A stretch of DNA of 64,000 nucleotides from Doris montereyensis (Eukaryota > Mollusca > Gastropoda > Nudibranchia > Dorididae). The notes below the pieces were generated by a model. The model did not search any database, was not told the DNA's origin, and was given only the letters and a program-made list of their open reading frames with translations. Position numbers and translations under genes: made by a program. The DNA is taken from contig JAXRKP010000098.1 in NCBI GenBank assembly GCA_037039925.1, positions 337,501 through 401,500 of the forward strand, given 5' to 3'. This document shows, one piece after another, positions 12,052-25,239 of this stretch. Position 1 is the first letter of the stretch. Every line of letters starts with the position of its first letter.

Positions 12052-12810
12052 CATGATTTAATATCATATATGTAGATAAAGTAGTGAGAAGAAAGGATTA
12101 TGTCTATAATTTACATCTTATGTCCTCGGAATGTTTATTGAAGTCATGACGAGCTTCTTATTAAAGGAAAACCTTTTGCAATCACTGAAATTTAATTTTT
12201 CTGATATAAAAAGAAAGTTGAGCAGCCATTAAATATTTTGCTCTTCATGAATTTTATGAGACAGCAAAAACAAGAAAAGGTATTATTATGATAAGTAGTA
12301 ATATTGGGTTTTTCCGTTAGACTAAGGAATAAATTCATGAAATTTTGTTTGGGATGTTTTCAACACGATGTTGGAGCTGCCCTACACAAGATGATATACG
12401 TACATCCTTATACGTGTATTATGGAGACATAATGTTTACAATGTATATGTACATACATGTGTAGGTAACAAAATGACTGTGGAGATTAAAAAACATTTCA
12501 CAGCTGGTCCCCAAAGCTCAACTGCGCTCTCCAAAAAATTGGCACAGGCACAAGCATTTATCTTACTTTGTAACAAAAAATAATCTAAAAAATTGTTTCG
12601 GCCAATGAAAGTGCACACAAAGACTGCATTTCTCATTTTTGCTGTGATTTCATTTGAAAGTTTTCCAAATAATTCTGTTAGTTAGGTTGATAATTTTTGT
12701 ATTATTTTTATCAAATAATTTCTACCCCTTGATGGAATACAACAACAAGAGACAAAAGAAAGGAAAGTTTTGATGTAAGTGTAAGCACAAGAAACCAGTC
12801 AAAATGCAAT

Positions 12811-13575
12811 ATTTCAGTCATTCATGGATGGCTTGCTATTTCATATTTCAGTCATTCATGGATGGCTTGCTACTTTATATTTCAGTCATTCATGGATGGC
12901 TTCTACTTTATATTTCAGTCATTCATGGATGGCTTGCTACTTTATATTTCAGTCATTCATGAATGGCTTGCTATTTCATATTTCAGTCATTCATGAATGG
13001 CTTGCTATTTCATATTTCAGTCATTCATGGATGGCTTGCTACTTTATATTTCAGTCATTCATGAATGGCTTGCTACTTTATATTTCAGTCATTCATGGAT
13101 GGCTTGCTACTTTATATTTCAGTCATTTATATTTCAGTCATTCATGGATGGCTTCTACTTTATATTTCAGTCATTCATGGATGGCTTGCTACTTTATATT
13201 TCAGTCATTCATGAATGGCTTGCTATTTCATATTTCAGTCATTCATGAATGGCTTGCTATTTCATATTTCAGTCATTCATGAATGGCTTGCTATTTCATA
13301 TTTCAGTCATTCATGAATGGCTTGCTACTTTATATTTCAGTCATTCATGAATGGCTTGCTACTTCATATTTCAGTCATTCATGAATGGCTTGCTACTTTA
13401 TATTTCAGTCATTCATGAATGGCTTGCTACTTCATATTTCAGTCATTCATGAATGGCTTGCTACTTTATATTTCAGTCATTCATGGATGGCTTCTACTTT
13501 ATATTTCAGTCATTCATGAATGGCTTGCTACTTCATATTTCAGTCATTCATGGATGGCTTGCTACTTTATATAGA
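12811..13575 (+). repeat. Minisatellite, 34-bp unit, about 22 copies
   Basis: The unit is ATTTCAGTCATTCATGAATG followed by GCTTGCTACTTTAT, with a Gly/Asn-coding GGATGG/GAATGG polymorphism between units. It begins about 760 bp past the ankyrin poly(A) signal. Confidence 0.97.
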
Positions 13576-14340
13576 TGACTCTTTTTTCTTCTTTTTTTCC
13601 TCTCTTTTTTCTTTTTTCTTATCATATATACATAATTTTATTTGTTTTAAGTAAATATGAACACTTTTGTTAATTATTTTGTCTGAGCATACTCAAAACA
13701 AAGCAAACGTGTCTTGCCTACAATTCTTTTGTTTTATGAATAATTAAAAGTAATTTCATGATAAAAGCAGTATTTTTAAGTTGCAAACATAAAATTCAAC
13801 AATACGACTAAGATTGACACTACTGTGAATGTGAATGTGATCCTTCATTTCTTCATATTGCCCACCAATCAAGTATTTCTCAAACTTTTCATTGATTGGC
13901 TGCATTCATAATTTTATTTGTTTTAAAGCAGCACATTACAATATTTCCATTGAAGTGTACAAATGTACTAGCTATATTATTTCACTCATGTGGCAAAAAT
14001 AAACTTCTGTAAACTGTAAAAAAAAAACATATTTTTGTGTACTTGTGTAGTACTAGCTAATATTGCTACTGATCTTTTTTTTTTCTACTCCATTTCCATC
14101 ACATGAAAATCTATCAACCATTTGGAAATTAATAATTTTATTTATTAATTCATTGGAAAGGTAACTGTTTGATGTAGATATCATTATGATCATGTTCGTA
14201 ATACTAATAGTAATACTACAGAAATCTCTGTTTCAACGCATGTGAAAGAGTGAAAGGAAAGAAGTAGGACTTACCAGTATCCCCAGTAGTTCCCGTAATC
14301 GCCCACACAATGACCCTTTAAAAGGTTTCAACCAACAGTA
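13576..14340. other. AT-rich sequence, nothing recognisable
   Basis: Contains a pyrimidine-rich tract (13580-13620) and scattered T runs. I see no conserved coding frame, RNA gene or transposon. Confidence 0.5.
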
Positions 14341-14356
14341 GGCTAGTAAAAGTGAC

Positions 14357-14525
14357 ATGGTTGGTTTGTTATGACATAGTTGGTTTGTTGTGACATAGTT
14401 GGTTTGTTGTGACATAGTTGGTTTGTTGTGACATAGTTGGTTTGTTGTGACATAGTTGGTTTGTTGTGACATAGTTGGTTTGTTGTGACATAGTTGGTTT
14501 GTTGTGACATAGTTGGTTTGTTGTA
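14357..14525 (+). repeat. Minisatellite, 19-bp unit, about 9 copies
   Basis: Near-perfect copies of GACATAGTTGGTTTGTTGT. Very low divergence between units indicates recent expansion. Confidence 0.97.
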
Positions 14526-14742
14526 CATGTAGCTTGTTATTCAGCTAAATTGTCAAAAAGAATGAAGTAAAGAGAGATGAATGTGTCTGTGCCATTGAGC
14601 AAGGAAGGAACATTAAGCAGAGCTCTGAGAGACAAGATTTTGATTGAACTTGATCAAGATTTGATATTGATGATATTGATGATATTGGTATAGTTCAGCC
14701 TGCTCACAGGGGGTGTGCATGTTTGGAGAGGGAAAGATACAT

Positions 14743-14995
<253 letters not shown>

Positions 14996-15225
14996 CAGAT
15001 GAAGAAGGACTGAAACTCATTCATCAGAGGAAAGCCAAAAGACTTAGCTAGGAAACTAAACCATATTATTGTCAGTGCCACATTTCTTTAGTTGAAATAG
15101 CAATGGATTTCGGTATATCCACAATGTTTAACTTTTCTAGAACTAGAAGTAAATTTTATACTGTGCTACCATATTGCAATGCTTAGGAAAAGAATAGACA
15201 TAAAATTGGGTCACGCTTCTTTGTT

Positions 15226-15375
15226 GTTATAGCACATTACTAACAGCACTAACATGTTATAGCACATTACTAACAGCATTAACATGTTATAGCACATTAC
15301 TAACAGCACTAACATGTTATAGCACATTACTAACAGCACTAACATGTTATAGCACATTACTAACAGTACTAACAT
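15226..15375 (+). repeat. Minisatellite, 30-bp unit, 5 copies
   Basis: Copies of TATAGCACATTACTAACAGC plus ACTAACATGT in a row, with one C/T difference between units. Confidence 0.95.
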
Positions 15376-16000
15376 TAAGTAACATATTACATGTAATGGC
15401 TAAGAAGAACAGTAGTCTCAACTAATGCATTTTGTACAGAAACACATTTTGACTTCAAGCATGCTTTCATCTCCCTTATGGGGTGTCGGTTATTATTACC
15501 ACATTGAATACTAATAATATTAATAATAATAGTAATAATGATAATCAAAGATTTGTTTGGTAGTGTATCTGTTGGTCATTGAACAACGTGTACCACATTT
15601 TATTTCACTTCAGTCATGTGTCAAGCTAGCCATGTGATTTTTCTTATAATACTATTCGTTCATACGAGTTGCATATTAAAATTCAATGCCGTATTATAAC
15701 CTCAAACTGTCCATTATTATAAATTTAGAATATTCCATTAATCTTTTTGCTTCCTTTTTTCTCCTTTTCTTTTTTACATTATTAGTATGTATATTAATAT
15801 ATTGCTGTCTTCTTATCCTCTGCAAAATCTTCTATCATCTATCCACTAATTGTGTTCAGTGCTATTGTGTCGAGTATCTGTCGTATCAAAAAGACCAAAT
15901 GAAAACAAAAAATAAAACTTTTGAATCTGATTGAAAAACAAAACAAATAAAAATTATGCAGCAAACTTTCATTGTTTTTCGTTTGTTCATGAGCCGTCTT
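15376..16000. other. Unassigned AT-rich spacer
   Basis: Holds short AAT/ATA runs (15510-15545). A short hydrophobic frame at 15686-15934 has no family features and looks like chance in T-rich DNA. Confidence 0.45.
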
Positions 16001-18915
16001 TCGTTCAGTTTGTGATAGGATAGCCACGAACTGTAATGTAAAGAAGCTTTCATTCAGTTTGTGATAACCAGGAACTGTAATGTAAAGCTTTCATTCAGTT
16101 TGTGATAACCAGGAACTGTAATGTAAAGCTTTCATTCAGTTTGTGATAACCACGAAATGTAATGTAAAGAGTTCATTCAGTTTGTGATAATGTAAAGAGT
16201 TCATTCAGTTTGTGATAACCAGAACTGTAATGTAAAGCTTTCGTTCAGTTTGTAATAACCACGAACTGTAATGTAAAGCTTTCATTCAGTTTGTGATAAC
16301 CAGGAACTGTAATGTAAAAAGCTTTCATTCAGTTTGTGATAACCAGGAACTGTAATGTAAAGAAGCTTTCATTCAGTTTGTGATAACCAGAAACTGTAAT
16401 GTAAAGCTTTCATTCAGTTTGTGATAACCAGGAACTGTAATGTAAAGCTTTCATTCAGTTTGTGATAACCAGGAACTGTAATGTAAAGCTTTCATTCAGT
16501 TTGTGATAGTCATGAACTGTAATGTAAAGCTTTCATTCAGTTTGTGATAACAACGAACTGTAATGTAAAGAAGCTTTCATTCAGTTTGTGATAGCCACGA
16601 ACTGTAATGTAAAGAAGCTTTCATTCAGTTTGTGATAACCACGTACTGTAATGTAAAGAAGCTTTCATTCAGTTTGTGATAGCCACGAACTGTAGTGTAA
16701 AGAAGCTTTCATTCAGTTTGTGATAACCAGGAACTGTAATGTAAAGAAGCTTTCATTCAGTTTGTGATAACCACGAACTGTAATGTAAAGCTTTCATTCA
16801 GTTTGTGATAACCACGAACTGTAATGTAAAGAAGCTTTCATTCTGTTTGTGATAACAACGAACTGTAATGTAAAAAAGCTTTCATTCAGTTTGTGATAGC
16901 CACGAACTGCAATGTAAAGAAGCTTTCATTCAGTTTGTGATAACAACGAACTGTAATGTAAAGCTTTCATTCAGTTTGTGATAGCCACGAACTGTAATGT
17001 AAAGCTTTCATTCAGTTTGTGATAACCAGGAACTGTAATGTAAAGCTTTCATTCAGTTTGTGGTAACCAGGAACTGTAATGTAAAGTTTTCATTCAGTTT
17101 GTGATAACCAGGAACTGTAATGTAAAGCTTTCATTCAGTTTGTGGTAACCACGACCTGTAATGTAAAAAGCTTTCATTCAGTTTGTGATAACCAGGAACT
17201 GTAATGTAAAAGCTTTCATTCAGTTTTTGTGATAACCAGGAACTGTAATGTAAAGCTTTCATTCAGTTTGTGATAACCAGGAACTGTAATGTAAAGAAGC
17301 TTTCATTCAGTTTGTGATAACCAGAAACTATAGTGTAATGTAAAGAAGCTTTCATTCAGTTTGTGATAACCACTGTTTGTGATAACCAGGAACTGTAATG
17401 TAAAAAGCTTTCATTCAGTTTGTGATAACCAGAACTGTAATGTAAAGCTTTCATTCAGTTTGTGATAACCAGGAACTGTAATGTAAAGCTTTCATTCAGT
17501 TTGTGATAACCAGGAACTGTAATGTAAAGCTTTCATTCAGTTTGTGATAACCAGGAACTGTAATGTAAAGAAGCTTTCATTCAGTTTGTGATAACCAGGA
17601 ACTGTAATGTAAAGAAGCTTTCATTCAGTTTGTGATAACCAGGAACTGTAATGTAAGCTTTCATTCAGTTTGTGATAACCAGAACTGTAATGTAAAGCTT
17701 TTCATTCAGTTTGTGATAACCAGAAACTGTATTGTAATGTAAAGCTTTCATTCAGTTTGTGATAACCAGGAACTGTAATGTAAAGCTTTCATTCAGTTTG
17801 TGATAACCAGGAACTGTAATGTAAAGAAGCTTTCATTCAGTTTGTGATAACCAGGAACTGTAATGTAAAAAGCTTTCATTCAGTTTGTGATAACCAGGAA
17901 CTGTAATGTAATGTGATAACCAGAACTGTAATGTAAAGCTTTCATTCAGTTTGTGATAACCACAAACTGTAATGTAAAGCTTTCATTCAGTTTGTGATAA
18001 CCAGGAACTGTAATGTAAAGCTTTCACTTTCATTCAGTTTGTGATAACCAGGAACTGTAATGTAAAAAGCTTTCATTCAGTTTGTGATAACCAGGAACTG
18101 TAATGTAAAGCTCTCATTCAGTTTGTGGAACCAGGAACTGTAATGTAAAAATCTTTCATTCAGTTTGTGATAACCAGGAACTGTAATGTAAATCTTTCAT
18201 TCAGTTTGTGGGAACCAGAACTGTAATGTAAATCTTTCATTCAGTTTGTGATAACCAGGAACTGTAATGTAAATCTTTCATTCAGATTGTGGTAACCAGG
18301 AACTGTAATGTAAAGCTTTCATTCAGTTTGTGATAACCAGGAACTGTAATGTAAATCTTTCATTCAGTTTGTGATAACCAGGAACTGTAATGTAAAGCTT
18401 TCATTCAGTTTGTGATAACCAGGAACTGTAATGTAAAGCTTTCATTCAGTTTGTGATAACCACGAACTGTAATGTAAAAAGCTTTCATTCAGTTTGTGAT
18501 AACCACGAACTGTAATGTAAAGCTTTCATTCAGTTTGTGATAACCACGAACTGTAATGTAAAAGCTTTCATTCAGTTTGTGATAACCACGAACTGTAATG
18601 TAAAGAAGCTTTCATTCAGTTTGTGATAGCCACGAACTGTAATGTAAAAAGGTTTCATTCAGTTTGTGATAACCACGAACTGTAATGCCAAGAAGCTTTC
18701 ATTCTGTAGCCACGAACTGTAATGTAAAGAAGCTTTCATTCAGTTTGTGCTAGCCACGAACTGTAATGTAAAGAAGCTTTCATTCAGTTTTGTAGCCACG
18801 AACTGTAATGTAAAGAAGCTTTCATTCAGTTTGTGATAACAACGAACTGTAATGTAAAAAAGCTTTCATTCAGTTTGTGATAATAACGAACTGTAATGTA
18901 AAGAAGCTTTCATTT
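16000..18915 (+). repeat. 2.9-kb minisatellite, ~40-43 bp unit, about 70 copies
   Basis: The unit contains CTTTCATTCAGTTTGTGATA then ACCAGGAACTGTAATGTAAA. Two length classes occur, with AAGCTTTC or AAGAAGCTTTC at the join, and two sequence classes (CCAGGAACTG in the middle, CCACGAACTG toward both ends). Confidence 0.97.
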
Positions 18916-19017
18916 TCCTGCAGAAGTGTCTATCATGGGCTCCACGAAGCTCTCTGAATATTTCCCTCCCCCTCATACTCCAGTTAGACACAGAAGAAGA
19001 GAAGACTGAAAAGCAAA

Positions 19018-19315
19018 GGCATCCGAGGCTGAGTGGTTTGGCTGCGATCATGAGGTCCCAGATTCGAAGCCTAGCAAAGCTAAGTCCGACATTGTGTTCC
19101 TTGAGAATGGGAAAGACAATTGACATGCATTTTCCCCACCCAACCCAGGTGCAAGTGGGTACAAGCACTAGCTTGGAAATAAAAACCTGCGTCAGACTAG
19201 CGTCCTATCCAGGACATGATAATTTTCACTGATATCACCGTTCCACTTCAGGCTATAGAATACGGGATAAGCTCCGGCTCTGAGGGCTGTACATGTATTG
19301 GCCTTTTAAACAACT
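19018..19315 (+). mobile_element. tRNA-derived SINE, copy 2
   Basis: Same body as the SINE at 7628: GAGGTCCCAGATTCGAAGCC (B box), AAAAACCTGCGTCAGACTAG, AAGCTCCGGCTCTGAGGGCT. The head is GAGGCTGAGTGGTTTGGCTGC. The 3' tail reads GGGCTGTACATGTATTGGCC, which matters for the 53-bp array that follows. Confidence 0.8.
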
Positions 19316-19368
19316 TTACATTTTACTGCTGATGTAAGTTTCCACTTTGAAATGGAAAGGAAATTTGG

Positions 19369-19600
19369 GATCATGAGGTCCCGGGTTCGAAGCCTAGCAA
19401 AGCTAGATCCGATGTTTTGTTCCTTGGGGAAGACACTTGACACGCATTTTCCCCACCCGACCCAGGTGCACCAGCTTAGAAATTAAATCCTGCCTCAGAT
19501 TAGCATCCTGTCCAGGAGGTGATTAGTTATGATCTTTTCCGCTTTGCGCAATAGAATCCAGGATACGGCTCCAGATCTAAGGGCTGTATAACTGTACTGG
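19369..19600 (+). mobile_element. tRNA-derived SINE, copy 3 (head truncated)
   Basis: Starts within the tRNA-like part (GATCATGAGGTCCCGGGTTC, GAAGCCTAGCAAAGCTAG) and continues through CCTGCCTCAGATTAGCATCC to TAAGGGCTGTATAACTGTAC. Its tail runs straight into the 53-bp tandem array. Confidence 0.75.
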
Positions 19601-20352
19601 CCTTAGTGGCCCAGTGGTTTGACTGCCAACTAAGGGCTGTATAACTGTATTGGCTTTGTGGCCGTGGTTGGACTGCCAAGGGCTGTATAACTGTATTGGC
19701 TTTGTGGCCCAGTGGTTGGACTGCCAAGGGCTGTATAACTGTATTGGCTTTGTGGCCCAGTGATTTGACTGCCAAGGGCTGTATAACTGTATTGGCCTTT
19801 GTGGCCCAGTGGTTTGACTGCCAACTAAGGGCTGTATAACTGTATTGGCGTTGTGGCCCAGTGGTTGGATTGCCAACTAAGGGCTGTATAACTGTATTGG
19901 TCTTTGTGACCCAGTGGTTGGACTGCCAACTAAGGGCTGTATAACTGTATTGGCGTTGTGGCCCAGTGGTTGGATTGCCAACTAAGGGCTGTATAACTGT
20001 ACTGGCCTTTGTGACCCAGTGGTTGGACTGCCAACTAAGGGCTGTATAACTGTATTGGCCTTTGTGGCCCAGTGGTTGGATTGCCAACTAAGGGCTGTAT
20101 AACTGTATTGGCCTTTGTGGCCCAGTGGTTGGATTGCCAACTAAGGGCTGTATAACTGTATTGGCTTTTGTGGCCCAGTGGTTTGACTGCCAACTAAGGG
20201 CTGTATAACTGTATTGGCATTTGTGGCCCAGTGGTTGGATTGCCAACTAAGGGCTGTATAACTGTATTGGCATTTGTGGCCCAGTGGTTGGATTGCCAAC
20301 TAAGGGCTGTACAACTGTATTGGCCTTTGTGGCCCAGTGGTTGAACTGCCAA
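19577..20352 (+). repeat. 53-bp tandem array made of a SINE tail-head junction
   Basis: The unit is TAAGGGCTGTATAACTGTAT, TGGCCTTTGTGGCCCAGTGG, TTGGATTGCCAAC. The first part equals the 3' tail of the SINE and the second (GGCCCAGTGGTTTGGACTGC-type) equals the tRNA-like SINE head. The array is entered from a SINE tail at 19577 and leaves through a SINE head followed by GATCATGAGGTC body sequence at 20360. About 14-15 copies, some with CTAA or TTTG deletions. Confidence 0.9.
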
Positions 20353-20629
20353 ACCTAGGATCATGAGGTCATTAAAGAACTTTGCTTTTTCACTACCGAT
20401 GTTGGAAGTCAAGGAGAGTCAATCAGCTTGAGACTTTGAATCCTGATTATACTTATAGAGTAGACTCCCATGTTGTGTATTTGGGAAAGACTTATTTTGT
20501 TCAGGTGTATTTGAGAAAGACTTTTCATTTGTTCTGTCAGCTACACACATGGAATCTTGTAATTCCTGTTCTGCTAAATGCTACAGAAACCAGGTCCATG
20601 AGCCGTCAGGCCTGAATCACCATGCATAC

Positions 20630-21490
20630 GTACATAAACAACTCAGAAAAGACGGACTACATAAACAACTCTGAAGACGGACTACATAAACAACTCTGAA
20701 GACAGACTACATAAACAACTCTGAAGACAGACTACATAAAGAACTCTGAAGACAGACTACATAAACAACTCCGAAGACGGACTACATAAACAACTCCGAA
20801 GACAGACTACATAAACAACTCCGAAGACGGACTACATAAACAACTCCGAAGACAGACTACATAAACAACTCCAAAAAGACGGACTACATAAACAACTCTG
20901 AAGACGGACTACATAAACAACTCTGAAGACAGACTACATAAACAACTCTGAAGACGGACTACATAAACAACTCTGAAGACAGACTACATAAACAACTCTG
21001 AAGACAGACTACATAAACAACTCTGAAGACAGACTACATAAACAACTCTGAAGACAGACTACATAAAGAACTCCGAAAAGACGGACTACATAAACAACTC
21101 TGAAGATGGACTACATAAACAACTCCAAAGACGGACTACATAAACAACTCCGAAGACAGACTACATAAACAACTCCGAAGACGGACTACATAAACAACTC
21201 GAAGACGGACTACATAAACAACTCTGAAGACAGACTACATAAACAACTCTGAAGACAGACTACATAAACAACTCTGAAGACAGACTACATAAACAACTCT
21301 GAAGACAGACTACATAAACAACTCTGAAGACAGACTACATAAACAACTCTGAAGACAGACTACATAAACAACTCCGAAAAGACGGACTACATAAACAACT
21401 CTGAAAACGGACTACATAAACAACTCCGAAGACAGACTACATAAACAACTCCGAAGACGGACTACGTAAACAACTCCGAAGACGAACGTA
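20630..21490 (+). repeat. Minisatellite, 25-bp unit, about 34 copies
   Basis: The unit is ACTACATAAACAACTCTGAA followed by GACAG. Alternating CTCTGAAGACAG and CTCCGAAGACGG forms suggest duplication of multi-unit blocks. Confidence 0.97.
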
Positions 21491-21647
21491 AAGAAAGCTC
21501 TCTCCACACAAACCACAAAACAACACGTGTACACAAAGACATGTAATGAATAAACACACTGTAGCAGGAAATTCGACAATCAATCAAAGCATTTATTATA
21601 GTTAAAAAATTGGGCAAGATATTTCATTTCAACAACAAAAACATATA

Positions 21648-21955
21648 CTTGATATACCCATGCCCTCTAACAAAACAAAACATATACTTGATATACCCAT
21701 GCCCTCTAACAAAACAAAACATATACTTGATATACCCATGCCCTCTAACAAAACAAAACAAATACTTGATATACCCATGCCCTCTAACAAAACAAAACAA
21801 ATACTTGATATACCCATGCCCTCTAACAAAACAAAACAAATACTTGATATACCCATGCCCTCTAACAAAACAAAAACTTGATATACCCATGCCCTCTAAC
21901 AAAACAAAACATATACTTGATATACCCATGCCCTCTAACAAAACAAAACAAAAAA
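21648..21955 (+). repeat. Minisatellite, 39-bp unit, 8 copies
   Basis: The unit contains ACTTGATATACCCATGCCCT then CTAACAAAACAAAACATAT. The length is a multiple of three, so open frames persist on both strands; I regard them as artefacts. Confidence 0.95.
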
Positions 21956-22149
21956 GCAACAACAGCTGTGGCCAAATAAAAATATTTTCAAACACAGCAT
22001 GATCTTTCACAGCACAACAATTTTGACTCTGACTAAAAATCTGAAACACAATGCTAACTTAGACACTAAATTGACTAAAATGAACAAACATTATGAAACC
22101 TTTCATGGTCGTGTAATCTCTAATGCAATGAAGGACTTGATATAAGAAC

Positions 22150-22490
22150 AAAAGTCAAACATAAAACTTTCAACATTTTATACTTACAAAAAGTCAAAAA
22201 CATAAACTTTCATCATTTTTATACTTATAAAAAGTCAAAAACACAAACTTTCATCATTTTTATACTTACAAAAGTCAAAAACACAAACTTTCATCATTTT
22301 TATACTTACAAAAAGTCAAAAACATAAACTTTCATCATTTTTATACTGACAAAAAGTCAACTTTCATCATTTTTATACTTACAAAGAGTCAAAAACATAA
22401 ACTTTCATCATTTTTATACTTACAAAAAGTCAAAAACATAAACTTTCATCATTTTTATACTTACAAAAAGTCAAAAACATAACGGAAAAT
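22150..22490 (+). repeat. Minisatellite, ~41-bp unit, 8 copies
   Basis: The unit contains AAAGTCAAAAACATAAACTT followed by TCATCATTTTTATACTTAC; one unit carries an internal deletion. Confidence 0.95.
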
Positions 22491-22494
22491 TCAA

Positions 22495-23110
22495 CTCCCA
22501 TCGTCCGCCCCGTGTGGGTCCATGGTCCCTCATCTGAGAGTGCTAGAATTAGGCCCACCGCCCTTCTTCCCAGTCAAGTGTGCCGACTGAGACAACTAAG
22601 ACTCAGACAGGGCTCTTTTCGCCCCACGTGGGTTCCGGGCCAGCCTCTCCTTTCAAGGTGCTTATGGGGTAATAATCCTTGAGGATATTAACATCTTCCT
22701 TAAGGGCAATCTTAAGGGCAGTGATCCGTAAGGATGATGATACTGATAATCTCCTTGAGGAGAGGGTCGTGGATATGCGATTTATCAATGGTCTACTTAA
22801 GCTTTGATTGACCACAATTAATTATGCCCCTTCCTGCCTGTGACAATACCAACGCAGACGATGTAACGGGTTCATTTAGAATATTAATTAAAATCATGCC
22901 CTAACCAAAAAGCAATCCTCCAGTAAATTAAGGGTAAAGAAACAACCAACCGCCATCACTCACCAGGTTGTTGACGGGTGATAGTCATGCATCGCGTTAA
23001 GCGTGTAGACACCGTCGACTATTGGGCCACGCGTGTCGAGCTGCAATCGTGCAACGCAATAAGCATGCAAGTGCCGACAAAATTGTCGGACGCTTAATGT
23101 GCTAGTGCAT
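22495..23110. other. GC-richer unique segment, probably old transposon sequence
   Basis: This block is clearly richer in GC than its surroundings (CCGTGTGGGTCC, CACGTGGGTTCCGGGCC, CACGCGTGTCGAGCTGC). A 70-codon frame on the minus strand (22603-22815) ends STLKGEAGPEPTWGEKSPV but I cannot name it. CCGACAAAATTGTCGG at 23073-23088 is a perfect palindrome. No firm call. Confidence 0.3.
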
Positions 23111-23358
23111 TAATTTAATAATTATATTATTTTTACCTACAAGAGCCAACTGTATGTATCCAAATGGAAATAGAAGCATATACACATACGTATCTCTATT
23201 TTAAAGCCGGCATTAAATTTTTATGCAACTTTTCTTCATTTTCTCGAAAGCACTATCTCCGCGCTTTTGCACGGTTAGAATCAGACGCCATCGATATGTA
23301 TGTATGTAATTAATCTTTCATTTGATAGATGAATGTTGGTTTCTTGCACTGAAGGTGT

Positions 23359-23586
23359 TTATATTACAACACAGACCTCATGTGCAGTGTAAACCTTATG
23401 TAGGACCTTTGCTTTTTTACTGGTCCATGCTTGTGGGTTTTCCATCCAAAGTCTGTAGCCTTTCCTCCACATAAATCTTTTCATTGTGCCGCAAAGGAGA
23501 CAGGTGATCACAGTGTGCTTTTCACTCTGACCTGAAGAAAATGCGTACCAGCAGAGGAAAAACAACAAATAAAAAATTGTCTCCAT
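23359..23586 (-). CDS. Small frame with signal-peptide-like start, unidentified
   Basis: The predicted product starts METIFYLLFFLCWYAFSSGQ, a plausible signal peptide with a hydrophobic core and small residues before the possible cleavage site. It is followed by a short basic, Cys-containing segment (CLLCGTMKRF) and stops after 75 codons. It could be a first exon of a secreted protein or chance. There is no downstream partner visible on the minus strand. Confidence 0.2.
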   Translation of the reverse strand: METIFYLLFFLCWYAFSSGQSEKHTVITCLLCGTMKRFMWRKGYRLWMENPQAWTSKKAKVLHKVYTAHEVCVVI

Positions 23587-23761
23587 GCAAATAATTTTGA
23601 AATATCGATTAAATCAATACCATACTGTCAATACAAAATCATTAATTCATCATCAAAAAGGAAAACAAATTATAGAAAGAAAAGACAGTGAACATTTAAC
23701 AAATGTCAAACATTTTCTTTTCCTGCTATTCTGAAGTGAAATGGGTGCCAGTGGTCCAAGT

Positions 23762-24412
23762 TTAAAAATCCTGCAACAATCTGACATAATTTCCCAAAAT
23801 CCTGCAACAATCTGACATAATTTCCAAAAATCCTGCAACAATCTGACATAATTTCCAAAAATCCTGCAACAATCTGACATAATTTCCAAAAATCCTGCAA
23901 CAATCTGACATAATTTCCCAAAATCCTGCAACAATCTGACATAATTTCCAAAAATCCTGCAACAATCTGACATAATTTCCAAAAATCCTGTAACAATCTG
24001 ACATAATTGCCCAAAATCCTGTAACAATCTGAAATAATTTCCCAAAATCCTGCAACAATCTGACATAATTTCCAAAATCCTGCAACAATCTGACATAATT
24101 TCCCAAAATCCTGCAACAATCTGACATAATTTCCAAAAATCCTGCAACAATCTGACATAATTTCCAAAAATCCTGCAACAATCTGACATAATTTCCAAAA
24201 TCCTGCAACAATCTGACATAATTTCCCAAAATCCTGCAACAATCTGACATAATTTCCAAAAGTCCTGCAACAATCTGACATAATTTCCAAAAATCCTGCA
24301 ACAATCTGACATAATATCCCAAAATCCTGCAACAATCTGACATAATTTCCCAAAATCCTGCAACAATCCGACACAATTTCCCAAAATCCTGCAACAATCT
24401 GACATAATTTTT
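23762..24412 (+). repeat. Minisatellite, 31-bp unit, about 21 copies
   Basis: The unit is CATAATTTCCCAAAATCCTG then CAACAATCTGA. Because 31 is not a multiple of three and no minus-strand frame has a stop, three overlapping minus-strand frames of 211-250 codons appear; they are not genes. Confidence 0.97.
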
Positions 24413-24691
24413 TTCTACAGGGTTTCCAGCATTTCTAGGAAGAAAAAAATTCCGATAGCTGATACCCCCATCCTTTCACAAAACATGCAAACAGTGCAAA
24501 AACGACCAAAAAAAAAAATGTTTTCTCTCCCTAAATTTGAAAATTAAATCAAACTTAAAAGTAATATTATCATAGCCTAAACAAACACACAAATACTTAC
24601 ATCAGTCTACGGAGAAGAAAATGGGGTTTGGAAGGCTTTTTTCTAAAACTTATGGCTCTGCCAATTGTAAATCTTTCTCTGTTCTATTTTT

Positions 24692-24692
<1 letters not shown>

Positions 24693-24725
<33 letters not shown>
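24693..24725. repeat. Poly(C) tract of 33
   Basis: An uninterrupted run of C. A likely site of sequencing-length error. Confidence 0.95.
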
Positions 24726-24728
<3 letters not shown>

Positions 24729-25239
24729 CTTTCCCACCCATGTCATGTCTACACTGTAATGAAAGACACATTCGTTGTTTCTCTCTTTCTCTTCGAAATC
24801 GTACGTCAGTCGCAACTTGTTTTGACATCATGTTTTCACATTGACTTTCACAACCCTTTTCCCTCCCCCAACTCTATGCTGCTATTAGGTCGTGCGTGCA
24901 TGATATCCCTTTGATCACCCCAGCTTCTCTATTTTCGCTAAATACTTGCATTTGCCTTTCGGCCCTTCGTAAATTCTTGACTCTCCATTGATACTCTCTC
25001 TCTCTCTGATACACACATGCGCGATTGGACGCACTAAACACACACACAAACATTGTCTGTCTACCCTTCTTAGACACACATAAGTGGGCGATCCCACTTT
25101 AAATGCACACATTTCACTCTGTCTCTCTCCCTTTGACAAGAACGATACAACGTGCACGTTCGGATTTTTCACATCCACGACATTCCTAGTCTCTCTAGAG
25201 TTGAAGACCAATTGAAGAAAGGAGGCTGGGCCATAGACA

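Noticed and set aside
12824..13282. Plus-strand frame of 152 codons (FQSFMNGLL repeats)
   Set aside because: 34-bp minisatellite; no start context, no family.
15686..15934. Hydrophobic 82-codon frame
   Set aside because: T-rich DNA gives Phe/Leu/Ile frames by chance; no start context or homology seen.
19527..20412. Minus-strand frames of 99-186 codons (NHWVTKANTVIQPL repeats)
   Set aside because: Translation of the SINE-derived 53-bp array.
21624..22049. Minus-strand frame with 13-residue repeats (CFVRGHGYIKYLF)
   Set aside because: 39-bp array with a period divisible by three stays open on both strands by default.
23653..24405. Three overlapping minus-strand frames of 211-250 codons with MSDCCRI/LCQIVAGF repeats
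   Set aside because: They are the three frames of a 31-bp minisatellite without stops on that strand. No family similarity, no gene context.
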